This document shows positions 1-8,797 of a DNA stretch of 64,000 bases, piece after piece. Position 1 is the first letter of the stretch, and every line of letters starts with the position of its first letter. The notes beneath the pieces are model-generated. The model did not search any database, was not told the origin of the DNA, and worked only from the letters and a program-made list of their open reading frames with translations. Position numbers and translations under genes: made by a program. Source of the stretch: Bosea sp. (in: a-proteobacteria) (GTDB lineage: Bacteria > Pseudomonadota > Alphaproteobacteria > Rhizobiales > Beijerinckiaceae); contig NZ_JAMLIX010000002.1 in the NCBI RefSeq assembly GCF_023953965.1, positions 682,001 through 746,000 of the forward strand, read 5' to 3'.

Positions 1-645
1 TACATGGATGCCGGCACCTCCGGCGGCGTCCACGGGCTGGAGCGCGGCTATTGCCTGATGATCGGCGGCGACAGGGCGGCCTTCGACCGGCTGGAGCCGA
101 TCTTCGCGGCGCTGGCGCCGGGCAAGGGCGCAATCGAGCCGACGCGGCATCGCGAGGGCCGAAAATCCACGAGCGAGCAAGGCTATCTGCATTGCGGCCC
201 GACCGGCTCCGGCCATTTCGTCAAGATGGTCCATAACGGCATCGAATACGGCATGATGCAGGCTTTTGCCGAGGGCTTCGACCTCTTGCGCAACGCCTCC
301 GCCAGCGAGGGCCTGCCGGCCGAATACGGCTTTGATTTCGACGTCGCCGAGATCGCCGAGGTCTGGCGCCGCGGCTCGGTCGTCACCTCCTGGCTGCTCG
401 ACCTGACGGCCGAGGCGCTGGCCGCCGACGAGGAATTGTCCGCCTACACCGGCAACGTCTCGGATTCGGGCGAGGGCCGCTGGACGGTCGATGCCGCCGT
501 CGAGACCGCGACGCCGGCCGAGGTGCTGACCGCGGCGCTGTTCGCGCGCTTCCGCTCGCGCCTCGACCACACCTTCGGCGAGAAGATCCTCTCGGCCATG
601 CGCGCCGGCTTCGGCGGCCATGTCGAGCCGAAAAAGCCGGGTTGA
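1..645 (+). CDS. gnd: 6-phosphogluconate dehydrogenase, decarboxylating (3' part, cut by window edge)
   Basis: The frame is open from the first base, so the gene begins outside the window and only the last ~214 codons are visible. The visible part starts in the conserved DAGTSGG segment, which contacts the 6-phosphogluconate substrate in this family. It continues with YLHCGPTGSGHFVKMVHNGIEYG, whose GxGHFVKMVHNGIEY core holds the catalytic lysine and the substrate-binding His-Asn. The family oxidatively decarboxylates 6-phosphogluconate to ribulose 5-phosphate with NAD(P)+ in the cytoplasm. The short C-terminal part suggests the ~330-residue GndA-like class rather than the ~470-residue E. coli class, but the missing N-terminus prevents certainty. 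The stop lies 7 bases from the end of the convergent neighbour. Confidence 0.9.
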   Translation, partial: YMDAGTSGGVHGLERGYCLMIGGDRAAFDRLEPIFAALAPGKGAIEPTRHREGRKSTSEQGYLHCGPTGSGHFVKMVHNGIEYGMMQAFAEGFDLLRNASASEGLPAEYGFDFDVAEIAEVWRRGSVVTSWLLDLTAEALAADEELSAYTGNVSDSGEGRWTVDAAVETATPAEVLTAALFARFRSRLDHTFGEKILSAMRAGFGGHVEPKKPG

Positions 646-652
646 GGCCGCC

Positions 653-2065
653 TCACGCCACCTCGAACCAGCTCCAGACCCCGAGATCGAACCGCTCCAG
701 CACCGTCGACGAGATCAGCCAGCGGCCCGGATTGTCGGCGATGAAGGCGATGTGCAGCTTCTTGCGCTCCGGGATCTGCACGGTGTCGAGGAAATAGGTC
801 TCCCAGCCGTCGTCGAGCGGGTGCAGCAGCCGGAAGCTGTGGCCGTGGACATGCACCGGCTGGACGAAGGCGGTGCGGTTGTCGATGGCCATGACGATCG
901 GCGTGCCACGCTTGACGCTGAACAGCGGCTTGCCGTCGAAGGAGCCGAGGCCGCCATTGATCCGCCACGGCCGGGCGAGGTCGAGGCCGGCGAAATCCAG
1001 CGTCCGGTCTTCCGTGAGCGTCGCCCCGCCCTCGATCACGAGTTCGGGCCGCAGCGCGTCCTGCATCCGCACGGCGGCCGGAAGCGCCGGGTTGAGCGGC
1101 AGCGCCGGGGGCTCGGTCATCGGCGCCTTCTTCTCGCCGGCGGTGACGATCCTGATGAGCGGCAGGCCCGGCCCGATCAGGGCGGTGACGTTGACGGCGG
1201 CGCCGGCCTCCTCCGGCAGGTCGAGGACGACGTCGTAGCGTGTGCCCGGCGCGAAGGGCAGTTGCGAGCGCACCGGCGCGAAGCTCTCCGTCGGCTGGCT
1301 GTCGACCGCGATCACGGTCGCCTTGCCGCCGTCGAAGCGCAGCCGCATGATCCGGGCATTGCAGGCATTGGCGAGCCTGAGGCGGATGCGCGCCCCCGGC
1401 CGGGCCGAAACCGGCAGCGGCGGCGAGCGGCCGTTGACGGTGAGCCAGCTTCCCAGCCGCCCGGCCGAGGCCGCGGCGTTGCCCTGCAGCACGAAGGGCT
1501 GGAGCGCCTGGTCGTCGCCGAGCAGCCAGTCGGTGACGAGCACGGCGAGGTCGAGATCGACTGCCGGCGGCTCGGGTTCCGCGACGATCAGGAGCCCGCT
1601 CAGGCCGCGGCCCGCGGGCTCGGACGAGCCGCCGGGTATGAGCGGGCGATAGAGCAGCGTGCCGGGATCGGGCGGCGTGAGGCGGAATTCGCCCGTCTCG
1701 CCCGGCTGGATCGGCGGGCGTGCGAGCGTCGTCGTGCCGCCGCGTTCCGCCTCGCCGCGCAGGCCGTACCAGTGCAGGTCGAGCGGCGCCGCCGTCTTGT
1801 TCTCCAGCTTGAGATTCAGGCTCTCGCCCTGCTTGATTCGTAAGGTGGGGCCGGGCGTGGCGCCGTCGAACGCCCAGATCTCGGTGTCGACCGGCGGCGA
1901 GGGGCGCAAGCGCGCCTTCGCCGGGGCGGCGACGAGCGTTCGCTGCTCGGCCGGCCCTGACGATTGCGCGAAGCCCGCGCGCGGTGCGATCAGGCAGGCC
2001 CCGCCGAACCCCGTAAGCAGGCGGCGGCGGGTGAGGGGGAGCGGGGCGGCGGGCGGCTTCGTCAT
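653..2065 (-). CDS. Exported multicopper-oxidase-fold protein, SufI/FtsP-like, copper ligands mostly lost
   Basis: About 470 residues from ATG at 2065; an alternative ATG lies at 2077. The open frame runs further upstream through the tRNA-Leu, which cannot be coding. A twin-arginine signal (RRRLLTG, then a hydrophobic stretch ending near AGFAQ) predicts Tat export of a folded protein. Three cupredoxin domains can be followed. The usual HWHG motif reads HWYG, the second His-x-His motif reads LYRPL, and the C-terminal HCHxxxHxxxGM block reads WLISSTVLERFDLGVW. Only PVHVHGHSF keeps a His-x-His pair. Loss of these ligands is known for FtsP/SufI, a periplasmic cell-division scaffold with no oxidase activity. 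A structural role is therefore more likely than copper oxidation, by inference. Convergent with gnd. Confidence 0.8.
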   Translation of the reverse strand: MTKPPAAPLPLTRRRLLTGFGGACLIAPRAGFAQSSGPAEQRTLVAAPAKARLRPSPPVDTEIWAFDGATPGPTLRIKQGESLNLKLENKTAAPLDLHWYGLRGEAERGGTTTLARPPIQPGETGEFRLTPPDPGTLLYRPLIPGGSSEPAGRGLSGLLIVAEPEPPAVDLDLAVLVTDWLLGDDQALQPFVLQGNAAASAGRLGSWLTVNGRSPPLPVSARPGARIRLRLANACNARIMRLRFDGGKATVIAVDSQPTESFAPVRSQLPFAPGTRYDVVLDLPEEAGAAVNVTALIGPGLPLIRIVTAGEKKAPMTEPPALPLNPALPAAVRMQDALRPELVIEGGATLTEDRTLDFAGLDLARPWRINGGLGSFDGKPLFSVKRGTPIVMAIDNRTAFVQPVHVHGHSFRLLHPLDDGWETYFLDTVQIPERKKLHIAFIADNPGRWLISSTVLERFDLGVWSWFEVA

Positions 2066-2231
2066 GGCATCCCGCATAATCCGGGCCGGCCGCTCTGGCG
2101 AGAGGCGACGGCGAAAGGCCTGTTTTGCCGGATCGTCATTTTTTTGCTGCATGGCCCGGACGAAATGCGTATAGCCCTGCGGCTTGACGATGGCCGCGCT
2201 GCGTTTGCTCGCGCGCGGCGCTATCGGGCCG

Positions 2232-2317
2232 GCGGGCGTGGCGGAACTTGGTAGACGCACTGGATTTAGGTTCCAGCGGCGAAAGTCGTGGGGGTTCGAG
2301 TCCCTCCGCCCGCACCA
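2232..2317 (+). tRNA. tRNA-Leu (anticodon TAG), CCA encoded
   Basis: Acceptor strand gcgggcg (2232-2238) pairs with cgcccgc (2307-2313), followed by discriminator A and encoded CCA at 2315-2317. The anticodon stem ctgga/tccag encloses loop tttaggt with anticodon TAG. A long variable arm, as in class II tRNAs, and T-arm ggttcgagtcc are present. It lies just upstream of tig. Confidence 0.95.
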
Positions 2318-2409
2318 CCGGTCAGGATTCTTTCGCGAGCGTGGCGGCGGCCGGAACCGGCGCCGCGCTTTGGACATTGAGACGTAAACGAGCTGTTGGC
2401 GGTACAAAA

Positions 2410-3828
2410 ATGAACGTGACCGAAACCCTGTCCCAGGGCCTCAAGCGCGAATTCCAGGTGGTGCTGAACGCCGCCGATCTGAAGTCCAGGCTCGACGGCA
2501 GCCTCCAGGATCTCCAGGGCAAGGCCCGCATCAACGGCTTCCGTCCCGGCAAGGTGCCGGTCGCGCATCTGCGCCGGCTCTATGGCCGCTCGGTCATGTC
2601 CGACGTGCTCCAGAACGCCGTCAACGAGGCGAACCAGAAGATCGTCGCCGACAACAACCTGAAGCTCGCCTTCGAGCCGCAGATCCGCTTCCCGGAGAAC
2701 AAGGAGGAGATCGAGGCCGCGATGGAGGCCAAGGGCGATCTCGCCTTCACCGTCGCGCTCGAGGTGCTGCCGAAGATCGAGCTCGCCGATCTTTCCGACG
2801 TCTCGCTCGTCAAGCCCGTCGCCGAGATTCCCGACGCCGATGTCGAGGCCGCGCTGGAGCGCATGGCTGCCGGCAACCGCAGCTATACCTCCAGGGGCGA
2901 GAAGGCCAAGGCCGCGACCGGCGACCGCCTGATCATCTCCTTCGTCGGCACGCTCGACGGCGAGAAGTTCGACGGCGGCACGGGCGAGGCGATCCCGCTC
3001 GATCTCGGCGCCGGCCAGTTCATCCCCGGCTTCGAGGAGCAGCTCGAGGGCGCCAAGGTCGGCGAGACGCGCACCGTCAAGGTCACCTTCCCGGAGAACT
3101 ATGGCGCCCAGAATCTCGCCGGCAAGCCGGCCGAGTTCGAGGTCACCGTCACCGACGTGCAGGGGCCGGACGCGGTCAAGATCGACGACGAGCTCGCCAA
3201 GTCGTTCGGCATGGAATCGCTCGACAAGCTCAAGGAAGCCGTGCGCGAGCAGATCGGCCGCGATTTCACCGTCCAGTCGCGCCGCAAGCTCAAGAAGGGC
3301 CTGCTCGATGCGCTCGACGGCAAATACGCCTTCGATCTGCCGCCGACCCTGGTCGAGCAGGAGTTCGCCTCGGTCTGGAGCCAGGTCGAGGCCGACATGA
3401 AGCAGGCGAACAAGACCTTCGCCGACGAGGATACGACCGAGGACGCCGCCCGCGCCGACTATCGCAGGATCGCCGAGCGGCGCGTGCGGCTCGGCCTCGT
3501 CCTGGCCGAGATCGGCGAGCAGGCCAAGGTGCAGATCTCGGACGAGGAGGTGACGCAGGCCCTGATCGAGCGCGCCCGCCAGTTCCCCGGCCAGGAGAAG
3601 CAGGTCTGGGAGTTCTACCGCAAGAACCCGCAGGCGCTGGCCGAGATCCGCGCCCCGATCTTCGAGGAGAAGGTCGTCGACCATCTGCTCGGCCAGGTGA
3701 AGGTCGCCGACGAGACGGTCTCGCGCGAGGCGCTCTTCGCCGACGACGAGGCCGAGGATGCGACCGAGGCGAAGCCGAAGAAGGCCGCCGGCAAGAAGGC
3801 GAAGAAGGCCGAGGACGCCTCCGCCTGA
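2410..3828 (+). CDS. tig: Trigger factor (ribosome-associated peptidyl-prolyl isomerase chaperone)
   Basis: 472 residues from ATG at 2410; the upstream open frame runs through the tRNA and was excluded. The N-terminal ribosome-binding domain carries the GFRPGKVP signature loop that docks on L23 at the exit tunnel. The FKBP-type isomerase domain follows (roughly 160-245: DRLIISFVGTLDGEKFDGG and FIPGFEEQLEGAKVGE), then the helical C-terminal chaperone arms. The protein ends in a Lys/Ala-rich tail typical of alphaproteobacteria. Trigger factor binds nascent chains co-translationally. It is followed by clpP and clpX, the conserved tig-clpP-clpX order, but a strong hairpin terminator after the stop suggests clpP also has its own promoter. 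Confidence 0.97.
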   Translation: MNVTETLSQGLKREFQVVLNAADLKSRLDGSLQDLQGKARINGFRPGKVPVAHLRRLYGRSVMSDVLQNAVNEANQKIVADNNLKLAFEPQIRFPENKEEIEAAMEAKGDLAFTVALEVLPKIELADLSDVSLVKPVAEIPDADVEAALERMAAGNRSYTSRGEKAKAATGDRLIISFVGTLDGEKFDGGTGEAIPLDLGAGQFIPGFEEQLEGAKVGETRTVKVTFPENYGAQNLAGKPAEFEVTVTDVQGPDAVKIDDELAKSFGMESLDKLKEAVREQIGRDFTVQSRRKLKKGLLDALDGKYAFDLPPTLVEQEFASVWSQVEADMKQANKTFADEDTTEDAARADYRRIAERRVRLGLVLAEIGEQAKVQISDEEVTQALIERARQFPGQEKQVWEFYRKNPQALAEIRAPIFEEKVVDHLLGQVKVADETVSREALFADDEAEDATEAKPKKAAGKKAKKAEDASA

Positions 3829-3858
3829 TCCCGTCGGCAACCTTAACGGCAACGATCG

Positions 3859-3895
3859 CGCCGCCGGCCTTCGCGACCGGCGGCGTTTCCCTTTT
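3859..3895 (+). terminator. Rho-independent terminator after tig
   Basis: A perfect 9-bp stem (cgccgccgg at 3859-3867 with ccggcggcg at 3877-3885), a 9-base loop and a T-rich tail (tttccctttt) lie 30 bases after the tig stop. Confidence 0.8.
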
Positions 3896-3990
3896 CAGCC
3901 GCCTTCGCCGTGCTTATGTGGGTGTCTTCCAAGACGCCGCTGATTCGATGACATCGCCGCGATACGGCGCTCCGACCCGAGGATTGATCC

Positions 3991-4614
3991 ATGCTTCGCG
4001 ATCCGCTCGAGACCTACAACAATCTCGTCCCGATGGTGGTCGAGCAGTCGAGCCGCGGCGAGCGCGCCTTCGACATCTATTCGCGCCTGCTGCGCGAGCG
4101 CATCATCTTCCTGACCGGCCCGGTCGAGGACTTCTCCGCCTCGCTGATCGTGGCCCAGCTCCTGTTCCTCGAGGCCGAGAACCCGAAGAAGGAGATTTCC
4201 TTCTACATCAACTCGCCCGGCGGGGTGGTGACGTCCGGCCTCTCGATCTACGACACGATGCAGCTGATCCGCTGCCCGGTGACGACGGTCTGCGTCGGGC
4301 AGGCGGCCTCGATGGGCTCGCTCCTCCTGACCGCCGGTGCCAAGGACATGCGCTTCGCCCTGCCGAACGCGCGCATCATGGTTCACCAGCCTTCCGGCGG
4401 CTATCAGGGCCAGGTGACCGACATCCTGATCCACGCCAAGGAGGTCGAGAGCCTCAAGCGGCGCCTGAACGAGATCTACGTCAAGCACACCGGCCGCTCC
4501 TACGAGGATATCCACGCCGCGCTGGAGCGCGACAATTTCATGACCGCCGAGCAGGCCCGCGAATTCGGCCTGATCGACAAGGTGATGGAGCGCCGCGCCG
4601 AGGCGGAAGGCTGA
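3991..4614 (+). CDS. clpP: ATP-dependent Clp protease proteolytic subunit
   Basis: 207 residues, the same length as E. coli ClpP. The serine-protease triad is in place: Ser107 in GQAASMGS, His132 in RIMVHQPSGG and Asp181 just before NFMTAEQA. The GG of NSPGGVV forms the oxyanion strand. ClpP assembles into two heptameric rings that degrade proteins unfolded and fed in by ClpX or ClpA in the cytoplasm. A short leader before PMVVEQ is normally removed autocatalytically. clpX follows 264 bases downstream on the same strand, so co-expression is possible, but the gap is large enough for a separate clpX promoter. Confidence 0.97.
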   Translation: MLRDPLETYNNLVPMVVEQSSRGERAFDIYSRLLRERIIFLTGPVEDFSASLIVAQLLFLEAENPKKEISFYINSPGGVVTSGLSIYDTMQLIRCPVTTVCVGQAASMGSLLLTAGAKDMRFALPNARIMVHQPSGGYQGQVTDILIHAKEVESLKRRLNEIYVKHTGRSYEDIHAALERDNFMTAEQAREFGLIDKVMERRAEAEG

Positions 4615-4878
4615 TCGCCGCACTCGCGATCCTGTGGGTTGGCCCGGCGCGCCGGAGCCTCCATATTGTACGGAAGGCGGCCCCGTGTTTGCATGGAGCC
4701 GGGGGTGAGCGGACGGGTGCTCCATTCTGATCCGGCTTGGGCCGGCCCGCTTAGTCCGGATGTACCGGAGCGGGCCGTTAACCCAATCATCGTGATCTGA
4801 GCGCTTAAGTGTGACCGAGAGACGAAGGCCGTCCGCCCCGGCGGGCATGGCTCCCGGCTCCCGAACTGGAGATGGACG

Positions 4879-6147
4879 ATGGCTAGCAAGCCCAGCGGCG
4901 ATTCGAAGAGCACGCTCTACTGCTCTTTCTGCGGCAAGAGCCAACACGAGGTCCGCAAGCTCATCGCGGGGCCGACCGTGTTCATCTGCGATGAATGCGT
5001 CGAGCTGTGCATGGACATCATCCGCGAGGAATCGAAATCCGCGCTGGTGAAGTCGAAGGACGGCGTGCCGACGCCGAAGGAGATCCGCAAGGTCCTCGAC
5101 GACTACGTCATCGGCCAGGAGCACGCCAAGAAGGTGCTCTCGGTCGCGGTGCACAACCATTACAAGCGCCTTTCGCATGCGACGAAGCAGAACGACATCG
5201 AGCTCGCCAAGTCGAACATCCTGCTGATCGGGCCGACGGGCTCGGGCAAGACGCTGCTGGCGCAGACGCTCGCCCGCATCCTCGACGTGCCCTTCACCAT
5301 GGCCGACGCGACGACGCTGACGGAAGCCGGCTATGTCGGCGAGGATGTCGAGAACATCATCCTCAAGCTGCTCCAGGCCTCCGACTACAATGTCGAGCGG
5401 GCGCAGCGCGGCATCGTCTATATCGACGAGATCGACAAGATCAGCCGCAAGTCGGACAACCCCTCGATCACCCGCGACGTCTCGGGCGAGGGCGTCCAGC
5501 AGGCGCTGCTCAAGATCATGGAGGGCACCGTCGCCTCCGTGCCGCCGCAGGGCGGGCGCAAGCATCCGCAGCAGGAATTCCTGCAGGTCGACACCACGAA
5601 CATCCTGTTCATCTGCGGCGGCGCCTTCGCCGGCCTCGACAAGATCATCTCGAGCCGCGGCAAGGGCACCTCGATCGGCTTCGGCGCCAAGGTCGAGGCG
5701 CCCGACGACCGCCGCATCGGCCAGATCTTCCGCCAGGTCGAGCCCGAGGATCTGCTGAAGTTCGGCCTGATCCCGGAATTCGTCGGCCGCCTGCCGGTGC
5801 TGGCGACGCTGGAGGACCTCGACGAGGCGGCGCTGAAGACGATTCTGACCGAGCCGAAGAACGCGCTGGTCAAGCAGTATCAGCGCCTGTTCGAGATGGA
5901 GGACACCCAGCTCACCTTCACCGACGAGGCGGTCAGCCTGATCGCCCGCAAGGCGATCGAGCGCAAGACCGGCGCGCGCGGCCTGCGTTCGATCATGGAG
6001 GGCATCCTGCTCGAGACCATGTACGAGCTGCCGGGCCTGGAAGGCGTCGACGAGGTGGTGATCGGCCCCGAGGCGGTGGAGAACAAGGCGCGCCCGCTCT
6101 TCATCTACGCCGAGCGCGAGGACGAGACCAAGACCGCCTCGGCCTGA
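4879..6147 (+). CDS. clpX: ATP-dependent Clp protease ATP-binding subunit ClpX
   Basis: 422 residues, standard for ClpX. The N-terminal zinc-binding dimerisation domain has Cys15, Cys18, Cys37 and Cys40. The AAA+ module has Walker A GPTGSGKT (118-125), the pore loop GYVGED, Walker B IVYIDEID and sensor-2 GARGLRS. ClpX recognises tagged or misfolded proteins, unfolds them by ATP hydrolysis and threads them into ClpP. In alphaproteobacteria ClpXP also degrades cell-cycle regulators such as CtrA (family knowledge). It ends just before a palindromic intergenic repeat that separates it from the convergent metC gene. Confidence 0.97.
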   Translation: MASKPSGDSKSTLYCSFCGKSQHEVRKLIAGPTVFICDECVELCMDIIREESKSALVKSKDGVPTPKEIRKVLDDYVIGQEHAKKVLSVAVHNHYKRLSHATKQNDIELAKSNILLIGPTGSGKTLLAQTLARILDVPFTMADATTLTEAGYVGEDVENIILKLLQASDYNVERAQRGIVYIDEIDKISRKSDNPSITRDVSGEGVQQALLKIMEGTVASVPPQGGRKHPQQEFLQVDTTNILFICGGAFAGLDKIISSRGKGTSIGFGAKVEAPDDRRIGQIFRQVEPEDLLKFGLIPEFVGRLPVLATLEDLDEAALKTILTEPKNALVKQYQRLFEMEDTQLTFTDEAVSLIARKAIERKTGARGLRSIMEGILLETMYELPGLEGVDEVVIGPEAVENKARPLFIYAEREDETKTASA

Positions 6148-6174
6148 GGGCGCACGGGTCTTGGAACCGCCCCT

Positions 6175-6303
6175 GTCGTTCCGGGGCGCGCCTCAAGGCG
6201 CGAACCCGGAACCCACGACTGGGTGGGCGGCCTGCACCCGGGTATGGAATGTCTCGCCCGGCCGTGGGTTCCGGGTTCCTCGCTACGCGAAGCCCAGGAA
6301 TGA
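6175..6303. repeat. Palindromic intergenic repeat, long copy (A)
   Basis: The two halves are imperfect inverted copies. A perfect 16-base inner arm (gaacccggaacccacg at 6202-6217, complement at 6263-6278) is flanked by outer arms starting gtcgttccgggg and ending cccaggaatgac. Shorter relatives with the same gtcattccggg...ccggaatgac ends lie at 54683-54728 and 58317-58360. It sits between convergent clpX and metC. Such elements are common dispersed palindromes in Rhizobiales genomes; a role as bidirectional terminator is inference. Confidence 0.75.
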
Positions 6304-6315
6304 CGGCCGCGCGGC

Positions 6316-7506
6316 TCAGCCTGCCGCGCTGAGCCGCTCGAAGCCGGCGGCGAGGTCGGCCTTCAGGTCCTCGATGTCCTCGAGCCCGATATGGATGCGG
6401 ATCGTCGGTCCCTCGAAGCCAGGCGCCGTGGCGGTGCGGTAATCCCGGCAGTCGAAGGGCAGGACGAGGCTTTCATAGCCGCCCCACGAGGCGCCGATCC
6501 CGAACAGCGTCAGCCCGTCGAGCATCGCGCCGACCGCCTTCATCGAGGCCGGCTTCAGCTCGAAGGAGAAGAGCGAGGAGGCGCCGGTGAAATCGCGCTT
6601 CCAGATCGCATGCCCCGGCGCGCCTGGCAAAGCTGGGTGGAGGACGCGGGCAACCTCCGGCCGCTGCCTGAGCCATTCCGCCATGGCGATGCCGGCCGCC
6701 ATCTGCTCCTTGAGGCGCAGCGCCATCGTGCGCATGCCGCGCAGCGTCAGGAACGCGTCCTCGGGCGCGACGATCAGGCCGAGCTGCTTCCAGGTGTCGC
6801 GCAGCGCCCTGAACAGCGCCGGCGTCCGGGCCGAGACGGTGCCGATCAGCACGTCCGAATGGGCGGCGTAGTATTTGGTCCCCGCCTGCACGGAAAGGTC
6901 GACGCCGAAGCCGTGGCTGTCGAAGAACAGCGGCGTCGCCCAGGTGTTGTCCATCCCCACCAGGATGCCGCGCTCATGCGCAGCGGTGACGATCGCCGGG
7001 ATATCCTGCATCTCGAAGGTCTGGGAGCCCGGCGCCTCGGTCCAGACGGCCCTGGTGTTGGGCTTGAACAGCTTGGCGATGTCGCCGCCGATCAGCGGGT
7101 CGTAATACGTCGTCTCGACGCCCATACGCTTCAAGAGGCCGTCGCAGAAGATCCGCGTCGGCCGGTAGACGCTGTCCGTCACCAGGACGTGGTCGCCGGC
7201 CGAGAGCATGGCGAGGAAGGCGAGCGTGCAGGCCATCAGCCCGGAGGGCGTCGCGACGACGCCGGCGCCGCCCTCGATCGTGCCGGCGGCCGCGATCAGC
7301 GCGTCGAGCGTCGGGCTGCCATCCGTGCCGTAGCTGTAGCGCGCCTTGCGGGCCAGGAAGTCTTCCGTGTTCGGATAGACCACCGTCGAGCCTCGTACGA
7401 TAGGCGGATTGACAAACCCGTAGCTATCGGCCGGGTCCCGCCCGGCCAGCACGAGGCGCGTGCGCGCGCCGAGGCGCTTAAACTCAGACGAGGTCGGCTT
7501 TTTCAT
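6316..7506 (-). CDS. metC: Cystathionine beta-lyase (PLP-dependent trans-sulfuration enzyme)
   Basis: 396 residues, the family length. The PLP-binding lysine is Lys211 in GTKYYAAHSD, which matches the ATKYxxGHSD block of E. coli MetC. Other family marks are RYSYGTDGSPT, TPSGLMA and DNTWATPLFF. The enzyme splits cystathionine to homocysteine, pyruvate and ammonia in methionine synthesis. Some homologues have broader C-S lyase activity, so the in vivo substrate is not proved. It is transcribed alone on the minus strand, divergent from the aap operon; the 268-base gap must hold both promoters. Confidence 0.88.
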   Translation of the reverse strand: MKKPTSSEFKRLGARTRLVLAGRDPADSYGFVNPPIVRGSTVVYPNTEDFLARKARYSYGTDGSPTLDALIAAAGTIEGGAGVVATPSGLMACTLAFLAMLSAGDHVLVTDSVYRPTRIFCDGLLKRMGVETTYYDPLIGGDIAKLFKPNTRAVWTEAPGSQTFEMQDIPAIVTAAHERGILVGMDNTWATPLFFDSHGFGVDLSVQAGTKYYAAHSDVLIGTVSARTPALFRALRDTWKQLGLIVAPEDAFLTLRGMRTMALRLKEQMAAGIAMAEWLRQRPEVARVLHPALPGAPGHAIWKRDFTGASSLFSFELKPASMKAVGAMLDGLTLFGIGASWGGYESLVLPFDCRDYRTATAPGFEGPTIRIHIGLEDIEDLKADLAAGFERLSAAG

Positions 7507-7774
7507 GGAACGGCACGATGAGGAGTAGGAAAAACGTGGTCAGGCTTGACCTACTCTGACAAACTCGCATGTGATCCATGCAGAGAACAAGGGGCGCCGC
7601 AGGAAGGCGGCGGTTGCTTGACGCTCATGGGTCACTCTGGCAAGCGATTTTCAAGGACACGGGTACGCCGCGTGATCGCACGATGAACCGAGCGGTGAAA
7701 AACACCGCCGGCGGCGCGACCCGGGGACGACTTCCGGCTTAAGCCGGGCAACGGGTTCCAACGGGAGAGCATCG

Positions 7775-8797
7775 ATGAAGAAGTTTCTGGCAGCCGCGCT
7801 GACGGCAGGGATCGGTCTGGCATTGTCCGTGACCGGCGCCTCGGCGCAGGCGACGCTTGGGCAGATCAAGCAGCGCGGCAACCTGATCTGCGGCTCGAAT
7901 ACCGGTCTCGCCGGCTTCGGCGTTCCGGACGCGCAGGGCAACTGGAAGGGGCTCGACGTCGATGTCTGCCGCGCCATCGCGGCGACGATCTTCAACGACC
8001 CCACCAAGGTGAAGTTCGTGCCCCTCTCGGCCAAGGACCGCTTCACCGCGCTCCAGTCGGGCGAGGTCGACGTCCTGGTGCGCAACTCGACCTGGACGAT
8101 GACGCGCGACGCCTCGCTCGGCCTGCTCTTCACCGGCGTGAACTATTATGACGGCCAGGGCTTCCTGGTGCGCAAGAAGCTCGGCGTGAACTCGGCGCTG
8201 CAGCTCAACGGCGCCTCGGTCTGCACGCAGCAGGGCACCACGACCGAGCTCAACCTCGCCGACTATTTCCGCGCCAACAACCTGAAATACGAGGTCGTCG
8301 CCTTCGCCACCTCCGACGAGACGGTCAAGGCCTACGATGCCGGGCGCTGCGACGCCTTCACCACCGACGCCTCGGGCCTCTATGCCGAGCGCCTGAAGCT
8401 CGCCAACCCCGACGATCACATCGTCCTGCCGGAGATCATCTCCAAGGAGCCGCTCGGCCCTTCCGTCCGCAACAACGACCCGCAGTGGTTCAACCTGGTG
8501 AAATGGGTCGGCTTCGCCATGCTGAACGCCGAGGAGCTCGGCGTCACCCAGGCCAACGTCGAGGAGAAGCTCAAGTCGGATAATCCCGAGATCAAGCGCC
8601 TGCTCGGCACCGAGGGCAAGTTCGGCGAGCAGGTCGGCCTGACGCCGGACTGGGTGGTCCGCATCGTCAAGCATGTCGGCAATTACGGCGAGAGCTTCGA
8701 GCGCAATGTCGGCCAGGGCTCGCTGCTCAAGATCGCCCGCGGCCAGAACGCGCTCTGGACCAAGGGCGGCCTGCAATACGCGCCGCCGGTTCGCTGA
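7775..8797 (+). CDS. aapJ: General L-amino acid ABC transporter, periplasmic binding protein
   Basis: 340 residues with a Sec signal peptide (MKKFLAAALTAGIGLAL, predicted cleavage after ASA24). The mature protein is a family 3 solute-binding protein: GNLICGSNTGLAGFG near the N-terminus, then GLDVDVCRAIAA, VLVRNSTWTMTRD and CDAFTTDASGLYAERL. AapJ captures L-amino acids in the periplasm and delivers them to the AapQM permease; the system was characterised in Rhizobium leguminosarum (aap) and Rhodobacter (bzt). aapQ, aapM and aapP follow on the same strand. A 424-base gap with two strong hairpins separates aapJ from aapQ, probably allowing excess binding protein. Confidence 0.95.
   Translation: MKKFLAAALTAGIGLALSVTGASAQATLGQIKQRGNLICGSNTGLAGFGVPDAQGNWKGLDVDVCRAIAATIFNDPTKVKFVPLSAKDRFTALQSGEVDVLVRNSTWTMTRDASLGLLFTGVNYYDGQGFLVRKKLGVNSALQLNGASVCTQQGTTTELNLADYFRANNLKYEVVAFATSDETVKAYDAGRCDAFTTDASGLYAERLKLANPDDHIVLPEIISKEPLGPSVRNNDPQWFNLVKWVGFAMLNAEELGVTQANVEEKLKSDNPEIKRLLGTEGKFGEQVGLTPDWVVRIVKHVGNYGESFERNVGQGSLLKIARGQNALWTKGGLQYAPPVR

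Noticed and set aside
653..2065. Active laccase/copper oxidase
   Set aside because: Three of four copper motifs have lost their histidines.
2066..2407. N-terminal extension of the multicopper-oxidase-like gene
   Set aside because: It would run through the tRNA-Leu gene and places the Tat signal deep inside the protein.
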